36,080 nucleotides of DNA, taken from a virus. The stretch spans positions 1-36,080 of IMG/VR virus record IMGVR_UViG_3300028423_000519. The stretch is one strand, 5' to 3'. The notes under the pieces were generated by a model. The model was given only the letters and a program-made list of their open reading frames with translations, did no database searches and was not told the DNA's origin. Below are positions 1 to 7,397 of this stretch, piece by piece. Each line of letters begins with the position of its first letter. The stretch's first letter is position 1. Made by a program: the position numbers and the translations under genes.

Positions 1-528
1 GGCAACGGCACCAACAAGCCCACAGGCTTCTTGGCTGGCACGCCTGTGGCGACTGCTGACGCCTCACGCACGTTTGGCACGCTGCAATACGTACCCACTG
101 GAGAGGCGGCGGCGCTTTCGTCCAATCCCTTTGATGAGATGATTGACCTGATCTACACGCTCAAATCGGGATACCGGGCAAGTGCGCGGTGGGTCATGAA
201 CAGCTTGACCATGGCTGGCTTTGCTAAGGTCAAGGATGCCGACGGGCAGTATTTGCTGCAATCGGCGGTGTCTGCGGCTGATCCGGCTACGATGAAGGGC
301 TACCCGATCACAATTGCCGAAGATATGCCAGACATCGCTGCGGATGCGCACGCGGTTGCTTTCGGTGATTTCCAGCGTGGATACCTGATCGCGGATCGTG
401 TCGGCATGGGCATCGTGCGCGATAACGTCACGAAGCCCGGCTATATCCGCTACATCATGTTCAAGCGGGTCGGCGGTATCCTCAAGGACACCAACGCGAT
501 CAAGCTGCTGAAGGTTGCCGCAACCTGA
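1..528 (+). CDS. HK97-family major capsid protein, C-terminal part (5' end outside window)
   Basis: Frame 1 is open from base 1 and begins GNGTNKPTGFLAG, the loop near the middle of many HK97-fold capsid proteins, then runs 175 codons to TGA at 526-528. The C-terminal half has the usual features, including a 'KGYPITIAEDMPD' type segment and the closing 'GYIRYIMFKRVGGILKDTNAIKLLK' pattern split over residues 140-173. A TTG at 31 is not the true start, because the family sequence continues upstream without a break. The protein forms the head shell. It is followed by head-tail connector genes, the standard order in HK97-like phages and in gene transfer agents. Family assignment is by recognition of the sequence pattern; the missing N-terminal half prevents a length check. 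Confidence 0.9.
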   Translation, partial: GNGTNKPTGFLAGTPVATADASRTFGTLQYVPTGEAAALSSNPFDEMIDLIYTLKSGYRASARWVMNSLTMAGFAKVKDADGQYLLQSAVSAADPATMKGYPITIAEDMPDIAADAHAVAFGDFQRGYLIADRVGMGIVRDNVTKPGYIRYIMFKRVGGILKDTNAIKLLKVAAT

Positions 529-584
529 GTTTTGGTGAGGGGCCGGGCTATCTCGGCCCCCATCCTAAGCATAGGAGGTGCAAC

Positions 585-758
585 ATGCCCAAGTTGACGA
601 AAGCCATTCGCGCCGTGCCGCCGGGCGAGGTGTATCCGCGCACGTTTGAGGCGGGCGAAGAAGTTGAAGGCCGCGTTGCCGATGTTGCCGAGGCGATGGG
701 CGCTCTTGAAAAGCCAGCGCCGAAAGGCAAGGCCATGAAGGCACCGGAAAACAAATGA
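585..758 (+). CDS. Small hypothetical protein between capsid and connector
   Basis: ATG at 585 is preceded by a strong AGGAGG at 573-578 and encodes 57 residues starting MPKLTKAIRAVPPGEVYPR and ending in a lysine-rich tail. The stop at 756-758 overlaps the ATG of the next gene (ATGA), which indicates translational coupling. The protein is small, charged and lacks membrane segments or cysteines. Position suggests a minor head or head-tail joining role, but I recognise no family. The strong ribosome binding site and the coupling are the support for its being real. Confidence 0.7.
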   Translation: MPKLTKAIRAVPPGEVYPRTFEAGEEVEGRVADVAEAMGALEKPAPKGKAMKAPENK

Positions 759-1354
759 AGGGCGCGTTTTCCGCCATCGTGACGCAACCTGCCACGCCGC
801 TTTTGTCGCTGGCTGAGGCCAAGTCGTTCATCCGTTTTGAAGCCAACGACGACGACGACGATATCGAAGCGTTTGTCGCGGGATGCACCGATCAGGTGGA
901 CGCAGAGTTTGGTGAGTTGGGTCGCGCACTCATCACGCAGACATGGCGGCTGGCGTTGCCCGAGTTTCCGCAAGGGGACCGCATTGCGCTGCCGATTTCC
1001 CCGGTGCAGTCCATCACCAGCGTGACCTATTACGACGCAGACGGGGCAGAGCAGACGCTTGCGGCTGAGAAGTACCGGCTGATTGCGGGCGCGGATGAAG
1101 GCTTCATTGAACTGGTCGGGAATGAGATTTGGCCCGCGACCATCACACGCTCTGACGCGGTGAAAGTCACCTACGTGGCGGGCTACGGCGATGCTGCAAC
1201 GGACGTTCCCGAGGGCATCCGGCAGGCCGTTCGGTTGATGGTTTCGCACTGGTACGACAACCGCAAGGCGGCGACAGAAGACAAGTTGTCGGAAATGCCG
1301 ATGGGCGTGCGTTACATTCTGGCAAAATACCGCGTTCCGCGCGGTCATATCTGA
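755..1354 (+). CDS. Head-tail connector protein (gp6-like / phiE125 gp8 family)
   Basis: The 199-residue product has the pattern of phage gp6-like connector proteins: 'PLLSLAEAKSFIRFEANDDD' near the N-terminus, then 'DDIEAFVAGCTDQVDAE', a 'LPISPVQSITSVTYYDADG' strand segment and a 'IRQAVRLMVSHWYDNR' helix near residue 165. These proteins form the ring under the portal that joins head and tail. The ATG overlaps the preceding stop. Position after the capsid and before the closure protein agrees with this role. Known: family order in HK97-like phages. Inferred: its place in the ring. Confidence 0.87.
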   Translation: MKGAFSAIVTQPATPLLSLAEAKSFIRFEANDDDDDIEAFVAGCTDQVDAEFGELGRALITQTWRLALPEFPQGDRIALPISPVQSITSVTYYDADGAEQTLAAEKYRLIAGADEGFIELVGNEIWPATITRSDAVKVTYVAGYGDAATDVPEGIRQAVRLMVSHWYDNRKAATEDKLSEMPMGVRYILAKYRVPRGHI

Positions 1355-1363
1355 GGGGCAGGC

Positions 1364-1525
1364 ATGAAAGTCAAGCTAATCAAGGACTACAACGGCATCG
1401 ATCGCAAGAAGGGCGACACGGTGGATTGCAACAAGGCCGAGTTCGAAAGCATGGTTGCGCGCGGTTACGTCGCTGACCCTGATGTCAAACCCGCGAAGGC
1501 AAAAGACGATGGCGCAGGCGGGTAA
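1364..1525 (+). CDS. Small hypothetical protein in head-tail joining cluster
   Basis: ATG at 1364 follows GAGGGGCAGG, a fair ribosome binding site, and gives 53 residues starting MKVKLIKDYNGIDRKKGDTV. The stop at 1523-1525 lies inside the next gene, whose ATG at 1509 is in another frame. The pattern 'DYNGIDRKKGDTVDCNKAEFESMVARGYV' (split here over residues 8-36) resembles the small proteins with a KxGD turn that often lie in this position in phage head clusters. No catalytic residues are seen. It may be a minor structural protein. Confidence 0.7.
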   Translation: MKVKLIKDYNGIDRKKGDTVDCNKAEFESMVARGYVADPDVKPAKAKDDGAGG

Positions 1526-1853
1526 GTTCCGCGAGCGGGTCACGTTCCAACGCCTGACCAACGGCAGCGGCACGACGGACAAATACGGCAACGCACTGGA
1601 CGTTTGGGGTGGGGATGTCGAGCGGTGGGCCGACATTATCGAGCGGCCAGGCCGGGAGCGCATCGAAGGCGGCGCGCTTGCGAGCGTGAACACCGCCACG
1701 GTGCGGGTTCGGGCCGACAGCGCGACAAAGACAATCGGCACCGGATGGCGCATGTTTGCGCGCGGTGTCTATTGGGACATTGAAAGCGAAATTCAGGTGG
1801 ATCGCGCCGGGTCGTTTATCGAGTTTATGGCGCAGAAGGGAACAGCGGTGTGA
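1509..1853 (+). CDS. Phage head closure protein (SPP1 gp16-like / head-tail adaptor)
   Basis: From ATG at 1509 the product is 114 residues. It starts MAQAGKFRERVTFQRL, the typical opening of head closure proteins, which have an 'LRERVTFQ' strand, followed by 'DKYGNALDVW', 'VERWADIIERPGRER' and a conserved arginine-rich turn. The C-terminal 'WDIESEIQVDR' is also family-like. An upstream in-frame ATG at 1455 was rejected because it lies within the preceding gene and adds sequence not found in the family. The protein closes the head after packaging and docks the tail. Confidence 0.87.
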   Translation: MAQAGKFRERVTFQRLTNGSGTTDKYGNALDVWGGDVERWADIIERPGRERIEGGALASVNTATVRVRADSATKTIGTGWRMFARGVYWDIESEIQVDRAGSFIEFMAQKGTAV

Positions 1854-2239
1854 TTACCGGCGACAAGAAGCTGATCCGCAAGCTGTCCGACCTGCCGGTG
1901 AAGGTGCAGCACCGAGTGGCGCAGGCGGTCAAGCGCAATACGGAAGAAGGCGCGCGGGTTGCGCGGGCGCTTGCTCCGATTCGCGAGGGCTACACCAAAG
2001 GCGATATTTTCACTCAATACGAGCCGGACGGGATGAAAGGTTCGGTCGAGGCGGCAAGGCCGTTTAAGGACGAGCAAATCAGGGCCGGGGCAATCGAGTT
2101 TGGCCGAAAGCGCGGGCTGCGCGGCACGACAGCGCCGCAGCCATACATTCGACCGGCGCAGGAGTTCCTCGGCAAGAAGTTCGGGCGGTCCATTCGGCGA
2201 GCGGTCAAGAAGGCGGCGAAGGAATCGATGAATGGCTGA
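1850..2239 (+). CDS. HK97 gp10-family tail completion protein
   Basis: GTG at 1850 overlaps the preceding stop by four bases and gives 129 residues. The family signs are an N-terminal helix 'LIRKLSDLPVKVQHRVAQAVKR', split over residues 8-29, then 'EGARVARALAPI', a 'AGAIEFG' strand, and the C-terminal 'PYIRPAQEFLGKK' segment before a basic helix. These proteins cap the tail tube at the head-proximal end. Basic residues are abundant. Order between the closure protein and the DUF3168 protein matches HK97-like phages and gene transfer agents. Confidence 0.87.
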   Translation: MITGDKKLIRKLSDLPVKVQHRVAQAVKRNTEEGARVARALAPIREGYTKGDIFTQYEPDGMKGSVEAARPFKDEQIRAGAIEFGRKRGLRGTTAPQPYIRPAQEFLGKKFGRSIRRAVKKAAKESMNG

Positions 2240-2651
2240 CGGATACGCACTCGCAACGCAGGTTGCCGTCATCGCGGCGTTGAAGGCGGACGCTGGTGTT
2301 GCAGAGATTGTCGGGCAGCGCATCTATGACGAGCCGCCGACAGGTGTGGCTTTTCCGTACATTCATTTCAGCAGCGTAGAGCCTGCGCCATGGGACACGT
2401 CATGCACCCAGGGGGCGACAGTCCAGATCGGCCTGCAAGCGCACTCACGGGCCACACAGGGGCGCGTGCAGGCCACGCAGATAGCCGAGGCAGTCCAAAC
2501 CGCGCTGCACCGCAATGAGGGCGCGCTGACGGTTGCCGGGTACAATCTCATCGAAGTGATATTTCAGACATATGTGACAGACCGCGACCCAGAAGGGCGG
2601 GGCTTCACATCCCGAATGGCGTTTCAAGCACTGCTTGAAGCACCAGCCTAA
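2232..2651 (+). CDS. DUF3168 tail terminator protein
   Basis: The product is 139 residues, with 'ALKADAGVAEIVGQRIYDE' followed by 'PYIHFSSVEPAPWDT', the hallmark of DUF3168 proteins, and then 'VQIGLQAHSR' and 'AEAVQTALHR'. This family is the tail terminator (gpU-like) that stops tube polymerisation and joins the tail to the head. The ATG overlaps the end of the preceding gene. The 72 bases after it, up to the tail tube gene, hold no gene I can support. Confidence 0.87.
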   Translation: MADGYALATQVAVIAALKADAGVAEIVGQRIYDEPPTGVAFPYIHFSSVEPAPWDTSCTQGATVQIGLQAHSRATQGRVQATQIAEAVQTALHRNEGALTVAGYNLIEVIFQTYVTDRDPEGRGFTSRMAFQALLEAPA

Positions 2652-2723
2652 ATCATCGCCCTTGGGCAAGGCATGACCGGAGCGCCGTGAGGCGTCCCAT
2701 TCCCAAATTGAAGGAGCCTAATC

Positions 2724-3152
2724 ATGGCAAAGCAACTAGGCCGGACGCTGCTGGTCAAAATTGGCGACGGCGAAGCATCTGAGGCGTTCGCAAATCTCTG
2801 CGGCCTCAACTCCAAGTCCCTGACGATCAACAACAACGCAATCGATGTGACGACGCCGGACTGCGACACACCCGGCGGTGTTTTGTGGACCGAAACGCTG
2901 TCAGGCGTTAAGAACGTGTCGGTTTCGGGCGATGGGTTCTTTGAGGATAGCACGGCGGAATTGCGTATGAACACCGTCGCGATGGCATCTGACAACGCTG
3001 CCAACTTCGAAATCACTGTCCCTGATTTCGGCACCTACGCGGGGTCTTTTAGGATCGACAGTGTGGAGTTTGGTGGCGAAAGTGAAGGCGGCGTGACCTA
3101 TTCGCTTTCCTTGTCGTCCACGGGCGCTGTCACGTTCACTGCCGCCGCATGA
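2724..3152 (+). CDS. Major tail tube protein, TP901-1 family
   Basis: ATG at 2724 follows AAGGAG at 2710-2715. The 142-residue product has the TP901-1 major tail protein layout: 'GRTLLVKIGDG', 'FANLCGLNSKSLTINNN', 'DVTTPDCDTPGG', 'VSVSGDGFFED' and a C-terminal 'TYSLSLSSTGAVTFTAA' strand. Its length is normal for the alphaproteobacterial form of the family, which is also the tail tube protein of gene transfer agents. It polymerises to form the tail tube. Its separate strong ribosome binding site fits the high copy number needed. Confidence 0.9.
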   Translation: MAKQLGRTLLVKIGDGEASEAFANLCGLNSKSLTINNNAIDVTTPDCDTPGGVLWTETLSGVKNVSVSGDGFFEDSTAELRMNTVAMASDNAANFEITVPDFGTYAGSFRIDSVEFGGESEGGVTYSLSLSSTGAVTFTAAA

Positions 3153-3523
3153 CTATAACCGCAGAGGCGCCTCGGGGTGGTCTTGTCGAGGAAATCGGCG
3201 GGGCCACCTATCCTTTTGTCTTGCGGAACCGTGAGATTGAACGGTTCGAGGACAAGCATCGCGGCATATTTGACCTGTGGGATGGCTTCTACCGAGGCGG
3301 CAAAAAGCCGACTTCAACGGAAGTACGGGACTTGCTGGCATTGGCTTTGGTTGGCGGCGGGATGAAGGACGCGAAGGCCGACGAAGTGCTGAAGGGCTGC
3401 ACGCCCGGTGATTTGTTGCGCATCTATGCTATTGCTCAGGCAGTCTTAGGCGCGGCGTTCATGCCGGATGTTGGTGACGAACGTGAGGATAAAAAAAAAG
3501 CGGTGAAGCCCCAAGCCGATTGA
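3149..3523 (+). CDS. Tail assembly chaperone, GTA-gp10 type (G-like product)
   Basis: The 124-residue product starts MTITAEAPRGG and has 'IGGATYPFVLRNREIERFED' and 'LLALALVGGGMKDAKADEVL', typical of the GTA-gp10 / Phage_TAC_11 chaperone family. Such proteins coat the tape measure during tail assembly. The ATG overlaps the tail tube stop (ATGA). Near the 3' end nine A residues encode three lysines (3491-3499). A -1 slip there would join this frame to the next open frame at 3520, giving a G-GT type long product; see the slippery site entry. Confidence 0.87.
   Translation: MTITAEAPRGGLVEEIGGATYPFVLRNREIERFEDKHRGIFDLWDGFYRGGKKPTSTEVRDLLALALVGGGMKDAKADEVLKGCTPGDLLRIYAIAQAVLGAAFMPDVGDEREDKKKAVKPQAD
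3493..3499 (+). promoter_or_regulatory. Probable -1 frameshift slippery site A_AAA_AAA in tail chaperone gene
   Basis: The zero frame reads GAT AAA AAA AAA GCG at 3488-3502. A -1 slip on the A run continues AGC GGT GAA GCC CCA AGC CGA TTG with no stop, straight into the frame of the 3520-3714 gene. The -1 frame is closed by TAA at 3490-3492 only just upstream of the slip point, so it opens exactly where it is needed. Programmed -1 frameshifting in tail chaperones (lambda G/GT) is well known. That it occurs here is inference. Confidence 0.65.
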
Positions 3524-3714
3524 ACGTTCGGCAGATGATCCGCAACGGAATCGTCATTGGCATGAAGCCTGACGAAATCCGCGATCTTCTGCCGCGTGAT
3601 GTGTGGCTTTGCTTTGAAGGCTGGAACGCAGCGCACGAAGGGCCGAAGCCTGGGTCAAGCGCGCCGTCCAAAGAAGAATACCTTGACCTTGTGAGGCGCG
3701 TCGATGGCAATTAG
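3520..3714 (+). CDS. Phage tail assembly chaperone, small (T-like part)
   Basis: From TTG at 3520 the product is 64 residues with 'GMKPDEIRDLLPRDVWLCF' and 'WNAAHEGPKPG', resembling the small TAC proteins that follow GTA gp10-type chaperones. There is no convincing ribosome binding site ahead of the TTG and the start overlaps the previous stop. This supports production as the -1 frameshift extension of the 3149-3523 product; coupled re-initiation at TTG is the alternative. The stop overlaps the tape measure start. Confidence 0.75.
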   Translation: MNVRQMIRNGIVIGMKPDEIRDLLPRDVWLCFEGWNAAHEGPKPGSSAPSKEEYLDLVRRVDGN

Positions 3715-5698
3715 TGCGGAAGAACTGAACATCATTCTGCAAGTGCGGGATCAGCAGTTTCAGAAGGCGCTCAAAGCTGACCAGCGGCGAGTAAACAATT
3801 TCAGCAGCCGGGTTCGCAAAGACACCCGAGCTGTAACAAAATCGTTCAATACTATGGGGCGATCTGCCGGGGCAAACCGGGCCGCAATGCAGAATGTCAG
3901 CTTTCAGTTGCAAGACATTTTCACGCAAATCAGCATGGGTACGCCGATAACGCGCACTCTTTCTATCCAACTTCCGCAGCTTCTGGGCGGCTTTGGCGCG
4001 CTTGGCGCGGCTGTCGGTGTTGGTGTTGGTGCGTTGGGTATGTTTGCCCCTGCGCTATTGGACAGTACAGATGCGGCGGGGGACTTGGAGGACCAGCTTA
4101 AAGGGCTGTCCGAAGCTGTGGGCGCTTTGAATGATGCGCAGGAAATGGCTGCGTCAAGCAGCTCTGACCTGATTAACCAATACGGGAATCTTGCGCCGGT
4201 GGCGCGAGAGCTGCTTGACATCCAGCGGCAGGTTGCGGAAATCCGCGCTATGGAAGCGCTGGACACCGCCACGCGCGGGATGGCCGATGCTCTGGGCGTT
4301 GGCGGTGCGTTGGATTTTGCGGCAGACAATATCCGCGACATCAAGGGCAGCATGGAGGCGCTGCGCGCAGAACAAGACGCCTTGAACGCATCGGCGCGTG
4401 ATTTGTCGGACACGCAGTTGCGCGCCGCGATCAAGCGCGGAGATGAAATAGCAAACGAGCTTGCTGATCTCGGAATTCTTCGCCGCAATATGGACGATCT
4501 TGCGGATATGTTCGGCATCACCGAGGATGCAGCTACGGAAGTCGCGGCCAAGTTTGCCGAAATCGGCGCAGCGGATGGGCCAGCACAGCAAGCGCAGGCG
4601 ATGATCGATCTTGCTTCCTTCATCAAGCAGGCGTCGGGCAATCTGTCCGACGCAGAGGAAGAAGGTGACGCGCTCTATTCGCAACTTTTGGAGGCGGCGC
4701 GACAGGCGCTGTCTTTGTCTGCTGTGGATTTGCACTCAAATATCGGCGCTGGGGCAGATGAGGCCGACAGACTGGCCGGCAATCTTGAGCGTGCTGCAAT
4801 TTGGGAGGCTGCTCGCGTTCAGCACGAAAGGTCGTCTGGTCGCTACTCGGGCCGTGGGGGAGACCCAAGACAATTTGACACCGATGGACGTTTGGGCGGC
4901 GGGTTTGTTCCGTCTCAAGATATTGTGGATCGGGCCAACAGCATGATGTCCGGGTCTTCTGGGCGCAAGGGATCAAGCGGTGGAAGGGCACGCACGCCGC
5001 GTGACGTGTTGTCCGATTTGGTCAAAGAGGTTGCGTTAAATGAGCAGCTTTTGGGCGCTTCCGAGGCGCGCGCACAAGTCATGCGGCGGCTTGGCGATGA
5101 TGCCGAGAACTACAACCAGACCGAGATCAACGGCGTGATCCAGCGGGTTCAGGCGTACGAGACCGAGAGGGCCGCGCTGGAAGAAATCCAGGCGCAACAG
5201 CAGAATGTTGCCGACACCATCGAAAACGAAATGACCAGTGCGTTCACGGGCATCATTGACGGCACCAAGACAGCGAAAGAGGCTTTCGCGGACATGGCGC
5301 GAAACATCATCGCAGAGTTGATGCGGGTTCTGGTTGTTCAGCAGATGGTCGGCAGCTTTGACAGCAAAACCGGCTCTGGCACCGGCATTGTCGGGGCGAT
5401 TATGGGCGGGCTGTCAGGTCGCGCCTCTGGCGGCTCTGTGATGGCGGGTAACGCATATCGAGTAGGGGAGAACGGGCCGGAGCCTTTCGTGCCAGCGCAA
5501 AACGGGCGCATCTTGTCAGTGGCGCAGGCCAAGTCAGCAATGGGGCAGCAGGGGGCGGGGCAAACAGTCAATCAGACCATCAATGTCACGACTGGCGTGC
5601 AGCAGACCGTGCGGGCGGAAATCAAGTCGTTGATGCCGCAGATCACAGAAGCCGCAGTGGCGGCGACACGGGCGGATAATCGCCGGAGGCCGACATAA
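3704..5698 (+). CDS. Tail tape measure protein
   Basis: The 664-residue product follows the chaperones, as a tape measure must. It has an N-terminal helical region ('ADQRRVNNFSSRVRKDT'), a hydrophobic glycine-rich stretch at about residues 88-118 ('LLGGFGALGAAVGVGVGALG'), and a long alpha-helical middle rich in Ala, Asp and Leu. The C-terminal part has 'MTSAFTGIIDGTKTAKEAF' and 'RASGGSVMAGNAYRVGENG', the common lambda-gpH-like end. Its length is short for a siphovirus and predicts a tail of roughly 100 nm by the usual 1.5 angstrom per residue rule. No peptidase domain is seen. Confidence 0.9.
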   Translation: MAISAEELNIILQVRDQQFQKALKADQRRVNNFSSRVRKDTRAVTKSFNTMGRSAGANRAAMQNVSFQLQDIFTQISMGTPITRTLSIQLPQLLGGFGALGAAVGVGVGALGMFAPALLDSTDAAGDLEDQLKGLSEAVGALNDAQEMAASSSSDLINQYGNLAPVARELLDIQRQVAEIRAMEALDTATRGMADALGVGGALDFAADNIRDIKGSMEALRAEQDALNASARDLSDTQLRAAIKRGDEIANELADLGILRRNMDDLADMFGITEDAATEVAAKFAEIGAADGPAQQAQAMIDLASFIKQASGNLSDAEEEGDALYSQLLEAARQALSLSAVDLHSNIGAGADEADRLAGNLERAAIWEAARVQHERSSGRYSGRGGDPRQFDTDGRLGGGFVPSQDIVDRANSMMSGSSGRKGSSGGRARTPRDVLSDLVKEVALNEQLLGASEARAQVMRRLGDDAENYNQTEINGVIQRVQAYETERAALEEIQAQQQNVADTIENEMTSAFTGIIDGTKTAKEAFADMARNIIAELMRVLVVQQMVGSFDSKTGSGTGIVGAIMGGLSGRASGGSVMAGNAYRVGENGPEPFVPAQNGRILSVAQAKSAMGQQGAGQTVNQTINVTTGVQQTVRAEIKSLMPQITEAAVAATRADNRRRPT

Positions 5699-6282
5699 TG
5701 GCGATTAGCTATCCGCTTTCCATGCCTACCGGCAAGTGCGCGCTATCAGTCGAATTCCGTCCGGTTAACGCGGTCGCGATGGACCAGAGCCCGTTTGCCT
5801 TTTCGCAGTCGGTCCACCATTGGGGTGGTGAAATGTGGCAGGCGGATATCACTTTGCCGCCGATGAACCGGGCCGACGCGGAGAAGTGGAACGCCTTTTT
5901 AACCAGCCTGCGCGGGCAATACGGCACTTTCCTGATGGGCGATCCGCGCGGCAAGAAATCACGCGGCACGGCGACAAGCGCGACACTGACCGGATCACAA
6001 GGGTCGTCATCGGTATCTATCACAATGGCCGGGACGCTTCTGGCCGGGGATTATATCCAGCTTGGCGGCGGCATAAGCGCAAATTTGTATAAGGTGCTGG
6101 AAGATCAGTCAGGCAATGGCACGCTTGAGATATGGCCGGGGCTGCGCAATGGGGCAGCGGATGCACCCGTCTACATCGACAATCCGCGCGGCGTGTTTCG
6201 CCTATCCAGCAATGATATTGGCTGGACCATCGATCAGTTGAACAAGTACGGGATCACGATCCCTGCGATGGAGGCGATTTAA
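5698..6282 (+). CDS. Distal tail protein-like (tail tip) protein
   Basis: The start overlaps the tape measure stop (TAATG). The 194-residue product is beta-rich with 'VHHWGGEMWQADITLPPM', 'LRGQYGTFLMGDPRGK' and 'WSIDQL'-like closing strands (here 'IGWTIDQLNKYG'). It follows the tape measure directly, the position of the distal tail / baseplate hub protein (gp12 in gene transfer agents). I infer a role at the tail tip from position and fold pattern; a firm family name would need a profile search. Confidence 0.7.
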   Translation: MAISYPLSMPTGKCALSVEFRPVNAVAMDQSPFAFSQSVHHWGGEMWQADITLPPMNRADAEKWNAFLTSLRGQYGTFLMGDPRGKKSRGTATSATLTGSQGSSSVSITMAGTLLAGDYIQLGGGISANLYKVLEDQSGNGTLEIWPGLRNGAADAPVYIDNPRGVFRLSSNDIGWTIDQLNKYGITIPAMEAI

Positions 6283-6410
6283 TCGCGCATTAAATCCCAC
6301 GCCCGCTCAAGGCTTTCTTGCTTTTGCGTATGGTAATAATCGACAGCAAGGTAGCTTGCCGCGACCAGCCATGCTGTTCCGCCAACGATCCAAAGTGCTT
6401 TGATTAACAT
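6279..6410 (-). CDS. Small single-pass membrane protein, opposite strand inside tail module
   Basis: On the minus strand an ATG at 6410 is preceded by a perfect AGGAGG (complement of 6417-6422). It encodes 43 residues: MLIKALWIVGGTAWLVAAS, then YLAVDYYHTQ and a charged end. Residues 5-24 form a membrane helix with N-terminal lysine. Its 3' end overlaps the stop of the rightward tail gene by four bases, and it fills an otherwise empty 160-base gap between two tightly packed tail genes. I do not recognise a family. A prophage-expressed 'moron' is plausible by its opposite orientation. Confidence 0.65.
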   Translation of the reverse strand: MLIKALWIVGGTAWLVAASYLAVDYYHTQKQESLERAWDLMRD

Positions 6411-6444
6411 CACAATCCTCCTAACCCATAGATAGGCACTGCCC

Positions 6445-6996
6445 ATGGCCCGTACCATACCATCCGCCTTGCTGACAGCCCTGACGGCGCGGGAATGCCA
6501 GCCCTACTTGGCGTTCGAGGCGCTGCTTGACGCGGGCGCTCTGCGGCTCTGGACAGGCACCGGCAACAAAACCATCGACGGCAACACCTACACCGGCGCG
6601 GGCGCGCTGATCAACGTGGGCGAAATGTCGGAGGTCATCGACCTGACGGCGCAAAGCCTGACGGTCACGCTTTCGGGCTTGGCATCGGGGATCTTGTCCA
6701 CTGCGCTTGCGGAGCCGTATCAGGGCCGGGTGGCGAATGTCTACGTTGGCGAGCGGTCCACGTCTGACGTGATGCTGGCGTTTAGCGGCTATCTCGACAC
6801 CATGTCACCGGCAGACGATGGGCAGACATCCAGCCTGACCGTGACCATCGAAAGCAAGCTGGTGGACCTGCAAAGGCCACGCACGCGGCGGTACACCAAA
6901 GAGAGCCAGAAAGCGCTGTATCCCGGCGATACGTTCTTCGACTGGACGGCTGATCTGGCCGACAAGCAAGTGCCTTGGGGGCGTGATTTGGATTGA
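6445..6996 (+). CDS. Tail hub / baseplate protein (gp13-like position)
   Basis: The 183-residue product is beta-rich. It starts MARTIPSALLTALTAREC, then 'PYLAFEALLDAGALRLWTG' and 'LTVTLSGLASGILSTAL', a pattern found in tail hub proteins that sit between the distal tail protein and the tail peptidase. The C-terminal 'PGDTFFDWTADLADKQVPWG' is also common in this group. It overlaps the next gene by four bases. In gene transfer agents the DUF2163 hub protein holds this slot. Role is inferred from order and sequence pattern. Confidence 0.72.
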   Translation: MARTIPSALLTALTARECQPYLAFEALLDAGALRLWTGTGNKTIDGNTYTGAGALINVGEMSEVIDLTAQSLTVTLSGLASGILSTALAEPYQGRVANVYVGERSTSDVMLAFSGYLDTMSPADDGQTSSLTVTIESKLVDLQRPRTRRYTKESQKALYPGDTFFDWTADLADKQVPWGRDLD

Positions 6997-7397
6997 CCCT
7001 GCAAGGCTACCTGCGGGCGCACAGGCACACGTCTTTCGAGTGGGGCGTCTGGGACTGCCTGATCTTCACCAACGGCGCTTGGCGGGCCATGCACGGGCGC
7101 GGGTGGGCCGACGATTGGCTGGGCCGCTACATGGACGCTGATGGGCCGCTGGGGCGTCATGCGTTGCAGCGTGAGTACGGGTTCAAATCCCTGCCCGACG
7201 CCATCGACGCGCGCATGACACGACTGGACAGGGTGCCTCCGAAGGGCGCTCTGGTTTGCCGTCGCACATGGCGCGCGCCGTTTGGCTACGGGCTGGGCAT
7301 CGCCATGGGTCACACGGCGGTTTTCACCGGGCTGGACGGCCTGATCAATATCGACATTTCGGACATATCGGGGGCATGGGTTGAAACAGCCGTTTAA
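6993..7397 (+). CDS. DUF6950-type tail protein (NlpC/P60-like)
   Basis: TTG at 6993 overlaps the preceding stop. The 134-residue product has 'SFEWGVWDCLIFTNGAW', with the W-D-C motif in which the cysteine would be the nucleophile of an NlpC/P60-like fold, and 'GHTAVFTG', which supplies the histidine. This matches DUF6950 phage proteins, which lie just before the gpJ-like gene as the GTA gp14 peptidase does. The likely job is local cell-wall cleavage during DNA entry, or structural. Catalysis is inferred from the Cys and His positions only. Confidence 0.75.
   Translation: MTLQGYLRAHRHTSFEWGVWDCLIFTNGAWRAMHGRGWADDWLGRYMDADGPLGRHALQREYGFKSLPDAIDARMTRLDRVPPKGALVCRRTWRAPFGYGLGIAMGHTAVFTGLDGLINIDISDISGAWVETAV

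Noticed and set aside
548-1348. Minus-strand frame of 266 codons in the head cluster
   Set aside because: It is antisense to the connector gene and the small 585-758 gene, both with good start signals and coupling.
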